Origin: Phormidesmis sp963789215
GTDB lineage: Bacteria; Cyanobacteriota; Cyanobacteriia; Phormidesmidales; Phormidesmidaceae
DNA: 64,000 nucleotides
Assembly: GCA_963789215.1 (NCBI GenBank)
Contig: CAWBJY010000008.1
Span: 116,323 to 180,322 of the forward strand
Direction: 5' to 3'
Shown here piece by piece: positions 63,025 to 64,000 of this stretch (its first letter is position 1; each line of letters begins with the position of its first letter). The notes beneath the pieces are model-generated. The model worked only from the letters and a program-made list of their open reading frames with translations. It searched no databases and was not told the DNA's origin. A program made the position numbers and the translations under genes.

Positions 63025-63930
63025 ATGAAGCATTCTATTTCGGGTAAAGACCTCTACAGTTGGAGACAATGGGCAGCGCAGCTTGCTCAAGAGAACGATG
63101 TTGATACCATTGAGATAGACTGGTTCCTTCAAGGGCTTACCTCGCTTAGCAGCCTATCGCTAAGACTAGAAGACTACAAAGAGCGAGAAAACGTTTCTTC
63201 TAAAGCTACTGTCTCAGCGCTTAAAGAGAAATGGCAGCAGAGAATAAACAGCCGCATTCCCGTTCAATATCTTACCGGTGAGACGCCTTGGCGTAACTTT
63301 CTACTCACGGTTACCCCAGATGTACTTATTCCACGTCCCGAGACGGAACTCATCATCGACATAGCAAAAGAGTTAGTCGAGCAAAGTCCTATTGAAGAAT
63401 ATCTGCTAGAAGGACATTGGGCAGATTTAGGAACAGGTAGTGGTGCGATCGCCCTAGCCCTAGCCCACCAATTTTCTCAAGCCACCGTCCACGCAGTTGA
63501 TATTAGTGAAAAAGCACTTGCGATCGCCCTACTCAACGCTCAGCAAAACAACCTCACCAACCGCATTCAATTTCACCAAGGCCACTGGCTCAATCCGCTG
63601 TCCGCTCTAAAGGGCCAACTCTCCGCCATCATCTCGAACCCACCCTACATCCCAACCCAAACAGTCCTCACCCTTCAGCCAGAAGTCGAAAGGCACGAAC
63701 CTCATCTAGCCTTGGATGGTGGAACAGACGGACTAAACAGCATTCGACACCTCATCACCCAAGGAGCAATCTACTTACAACCCAGCGGCATTTGGTTAAT
63801 AGAACTTATGTCTGGCCAGGCTCAAACCGTCAAAACCTTACTCACAAACCAAAACAGCTATACCAATATTCAAATCCACCAAGACCTATCCGGCATTCAA
63901 AGATTCGTCTCCGCCCGCAAAGCCTTATAA
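63025..63930 (+). CDS. prmC: Release factor glutamine methyltransferase PrmC
   Basis: A 301 aa SAM enzyme methylating the GGQ glutamine of RF1/RF2. The N-terminal helical domain is followed by QYLTGETPW, RPETELIID, the SAM loop LGTGSGAIAL and the catalytic NPPYIP. The ATG follows the hom stop directly, with no gap. Confidence 0.95.
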   Translation: MKHSISGKDLYSWRQWAAQLAQENDVDTIEIDWFLQGLTSLSSLSLRLEDYKERENVSSKATVSALKEKWQQRINSRIPVQYLTGETPWRNFLLTVTPDVLIPRPETELIIDIAKELVEQSPIEEYLLEGHWADLGTGSGAIALALAHQFSQATVHAVDISEKALAIALLNAQQNNLTNRIQFHQGHWLNPLSALKGQLSAIISNPPYIPTQTVLTLQPEVERHEPHLALDGGTDGLNSIRHLITQGAIYLQPSGIWLIELMSGQAQTVKTLLTNQNSYTNIQIHQDLSGIQRFVSARKAL

Positions 63931-63955
63931 TCCGTGAACCCCTACCCCAAACAAT

Positions 63956-64000
63956 ATGGAAAGCACTGCCTCTTACGACTGGATTTTAGGATTAATTGCG
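63956..64000 (+). CDS. Start of a gene cut by the right edge
   Basis: An ATG at 63956 opens 15 codons to the end of the window, starting MESTASYDWILGLIA, which suggests an N-terminal membrane segment. Too little remains to identify. Confidence 0.4.
   Translation, partial: MESTASYDWILGLIA

Overview
The window is chromosomal DNA of an oxygenic, non-heterocystous-looking cyanobacterium. It carries phosphoribulokinase, ferredoxin-NADP reductase with a phycobilisome-linker-like domain, PsbQ/CyanoQ, a group 2 sigma factor and an HHL1-like protein. The cyanobacterial octamer HIP1 (GCGATCGC) is very frequent, for example at 190-197 and 673-680. Base composition and content resemble Leptolyngbya/Phormidesmis-type genomes, but I cannot name a species. 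I see no prophage, insertion sequence, CRISPR array, rRNA or tRNA gene.

Layout. 1-5.0 kb (minus): a frameshifted glycosyltransferase cut by the left edge, an MsbA-type ABC exporter and a large coiled-coil protein. 5.2-10.9 kb (plus): N-acylglucosamine 2-epimerase, ArfB, CysH, a NahK-like sugar kinase, a DOMON-like protein, a small membrane protein and an Asp/Glu racemase. 10.9-13.4 kb: a gene-free 1.15 kb region, then a group 2 sigma factor. 13.4-19 kb: PHP phosphoesterase, DUF362 protein, a folP with an extra N-terminal domain, PsbQ, a DAO-type oxidoreductase and a MAPEG protein. 19.4-25.8 kb: a duplicated-domain protein, a HEPN/MNT pair, an orphan TpsB transporter, a GNAT enzyme and a geranylgeranyl-reductase-family enzyme. 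25.9-34.5 kb: frr, pyrH, phytol-kinase-like gene, a P-II variant, Hpt protein, TetR regulator, lysS, CsbD, eno and gloA. 34.6-46.4 kb: clpB, Bax-inhibitor-like protein, nth, double CAP protein, a two-domain serine-hydrolase-like protein, several small conserved proteins, a frameshifted trmB and a CPBP protease. 46.7-64 kb: a giant TamB, TPR protein, response regulator, GyrA/ParC-type topoisomerase, sugar-type ABC ATPase, FHA protein, prk, petH, hom, prmC and a partial gene.

Most genes are housekeeping and stand alone or in very short runs (pyrH-frr, hom-prmC, MNT-HEPN, ABC exporter-glycosyltransferase). The most unusual feature is a recurring pattern: at least a dozen intergenic loci carry two to six perfect or near-perfect tandem copies of an 11-14 bp unit. 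The unit differs at every locus, and several arrays cover or touch a start or stop codon. Inside genes the equivalent arrays have a 15 bp unit and keep the frame. Other oddities are two single-base frameshifts (glycosyltransferase, trmB), a P-II protein without Ser49, a beta-lactamase-like domain without its catalytic lysine, a C-terminally extended PsbQ, and two divergent genes whose start codons overlap.
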